A stretch of DNA of 6,420 nucleotides from Methyloceanibacter sp. (GTDB taxonomy: Bacteria; Pseudomonadota; Alphaproteobacteria; Rhizobiales; Methyloligellaceae): the NCBI GenBank assembly GCA_022865725.1, contig JALHTP010000034.1, positions 1 to 6,420 of the forward strand, read 5' to 3'. Shown here piece after piece: positions 6,210 through 6,420 of the stretch (its first letter is position 1; every line of letters begins with the position of its first letter). Under the pieces are notes generated by a model. It was given only the letters and a program-made list of their open reading frames with translations. It did no database searches and had not been told where the DNA came from. The position numbers were made by a program, and so were the translations under genes.

Positions 6210-6264
6210 TGGTGCAAAGCAGCAAGGCTTAGCCCCAAAACGCAATTTTCGGCGGATTGCCTCG

Positions 6265-6420
6265 CTATTGGGAGCCTTTGCGCAGAGTGACGAACGATTC
6301 GCTCCAGCCCTTCTGATCGTCGGTCAGCTTTCCGTCGCCGTCGAGCCGCGCCAGGATCTGGAGGCCTTCGTCGATGACGGCGTTCTTGCGCTCGCCGGCC
6401 GCGATCGTCGCGAGCTTGTA
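6265..6420 (-). CDS. C-terminal end of an unrecognised protein (5' part outside window)
   Basis: The minus strand is open from the right edge to a TAG at 6265-6267, giving 51 residues that begin YKLATIAAGERKN and end with SFVTLRKGSQ. Codon use looks like real coding sequence and the frame enters from outside the window. It contains LDGDGKLTDDQ, which resembles an EF-hand calcium loop, but the first loop position is Arg rather than Asp, so calcium binding is doubtful. I do not recognise the family. It ends 137 bases before the typA start on the same strand, with the typA promoter candidate in between. Confidence 0.6.
   Translation of the reverse strand, partial: YKLATIAAGERKNAVIDEGLQILARLDGDGKLTDDQKGWSESFVTLRKGSQ

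Noticed and set aside
6128..6238. 37-residue N-terminal extension of TypA
   Set aside because: It covers the candidate promoter and leader hairpin, and TypA proteins normally begin at MNLRNIAIIAHVDHGK.

Overview
The window is GC-rich chromosomal DNA that reads like an alphaproteobacterium, most likely of the order Hyphomicrobiales (rhizobia, methylotrophs and relatives). I base this on the style of the DapB N-terminus, the BipA/TypA sequence, and TTAA-N7-TTAAC boxes of the kind bound by the alphaproteobacterial cell-cycle regulator CtrA. No tRNA, rRNA, insertion sequence or CRISPR array is visible.

Layout from left to right. (1) The minus strand from 722 to the left edge carries dapB of lysine/diaminopimelate synthesis, cut by the window edge. 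(2) A short gap separates it from two plus-strand genes: a small exported protein of unknown function (801-1049) and a complete type III polyketide synthase (1137-2231). (3) A membrane methyltransferase of the isoprenylcysteine carboxyl methyltransferase (ICMT) family lies on the opposite strand (2207-2746), tail-to-tail with the synthase and overlapping it by 25 bases. (4) Behind it on the minus strand is a broken C-terminal piece of an EAL-domain (cyclic-di-GMP phosphodiesterase) gene (2822-3136). It has lost its 5' part and has an in-frame TAA, and is followed by an intact GNAT acetyltransferase (3185-3691). (5) A small exported PepSY-like protein (3845-4105, minus) has two hairpins after its stop codon, the second a convincing intrinsic terminator. 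Three TTAA half-sites at 11-base spacing lie upstream of it. (6) typA/bipA (4298-6127, minus) has a candidate sigma-70 promoter and a strong hairpin in its leader. (7) At the right edge is the last 51 codons of a minus-strand gene I do not recognise.

How they work together. Most genes are independent housekeeping or small accessory loci. The one plausible pathway is the polyketide synthase plus the ICMT-like enzyme. In Bacillus and Streptomyces, such pairs make alkylpyrones or alkylresorcinols and then O-methylate them. Here the genes are convergent rather than in one operon, so co-regulation is not assured.

The best leads are the convergent PKS/methyltransferase pair, the tandem CtrA-like boxes, the doubly damaged EAL remnant, and the structured typA leader. 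I see no clearly new multi-gene system.
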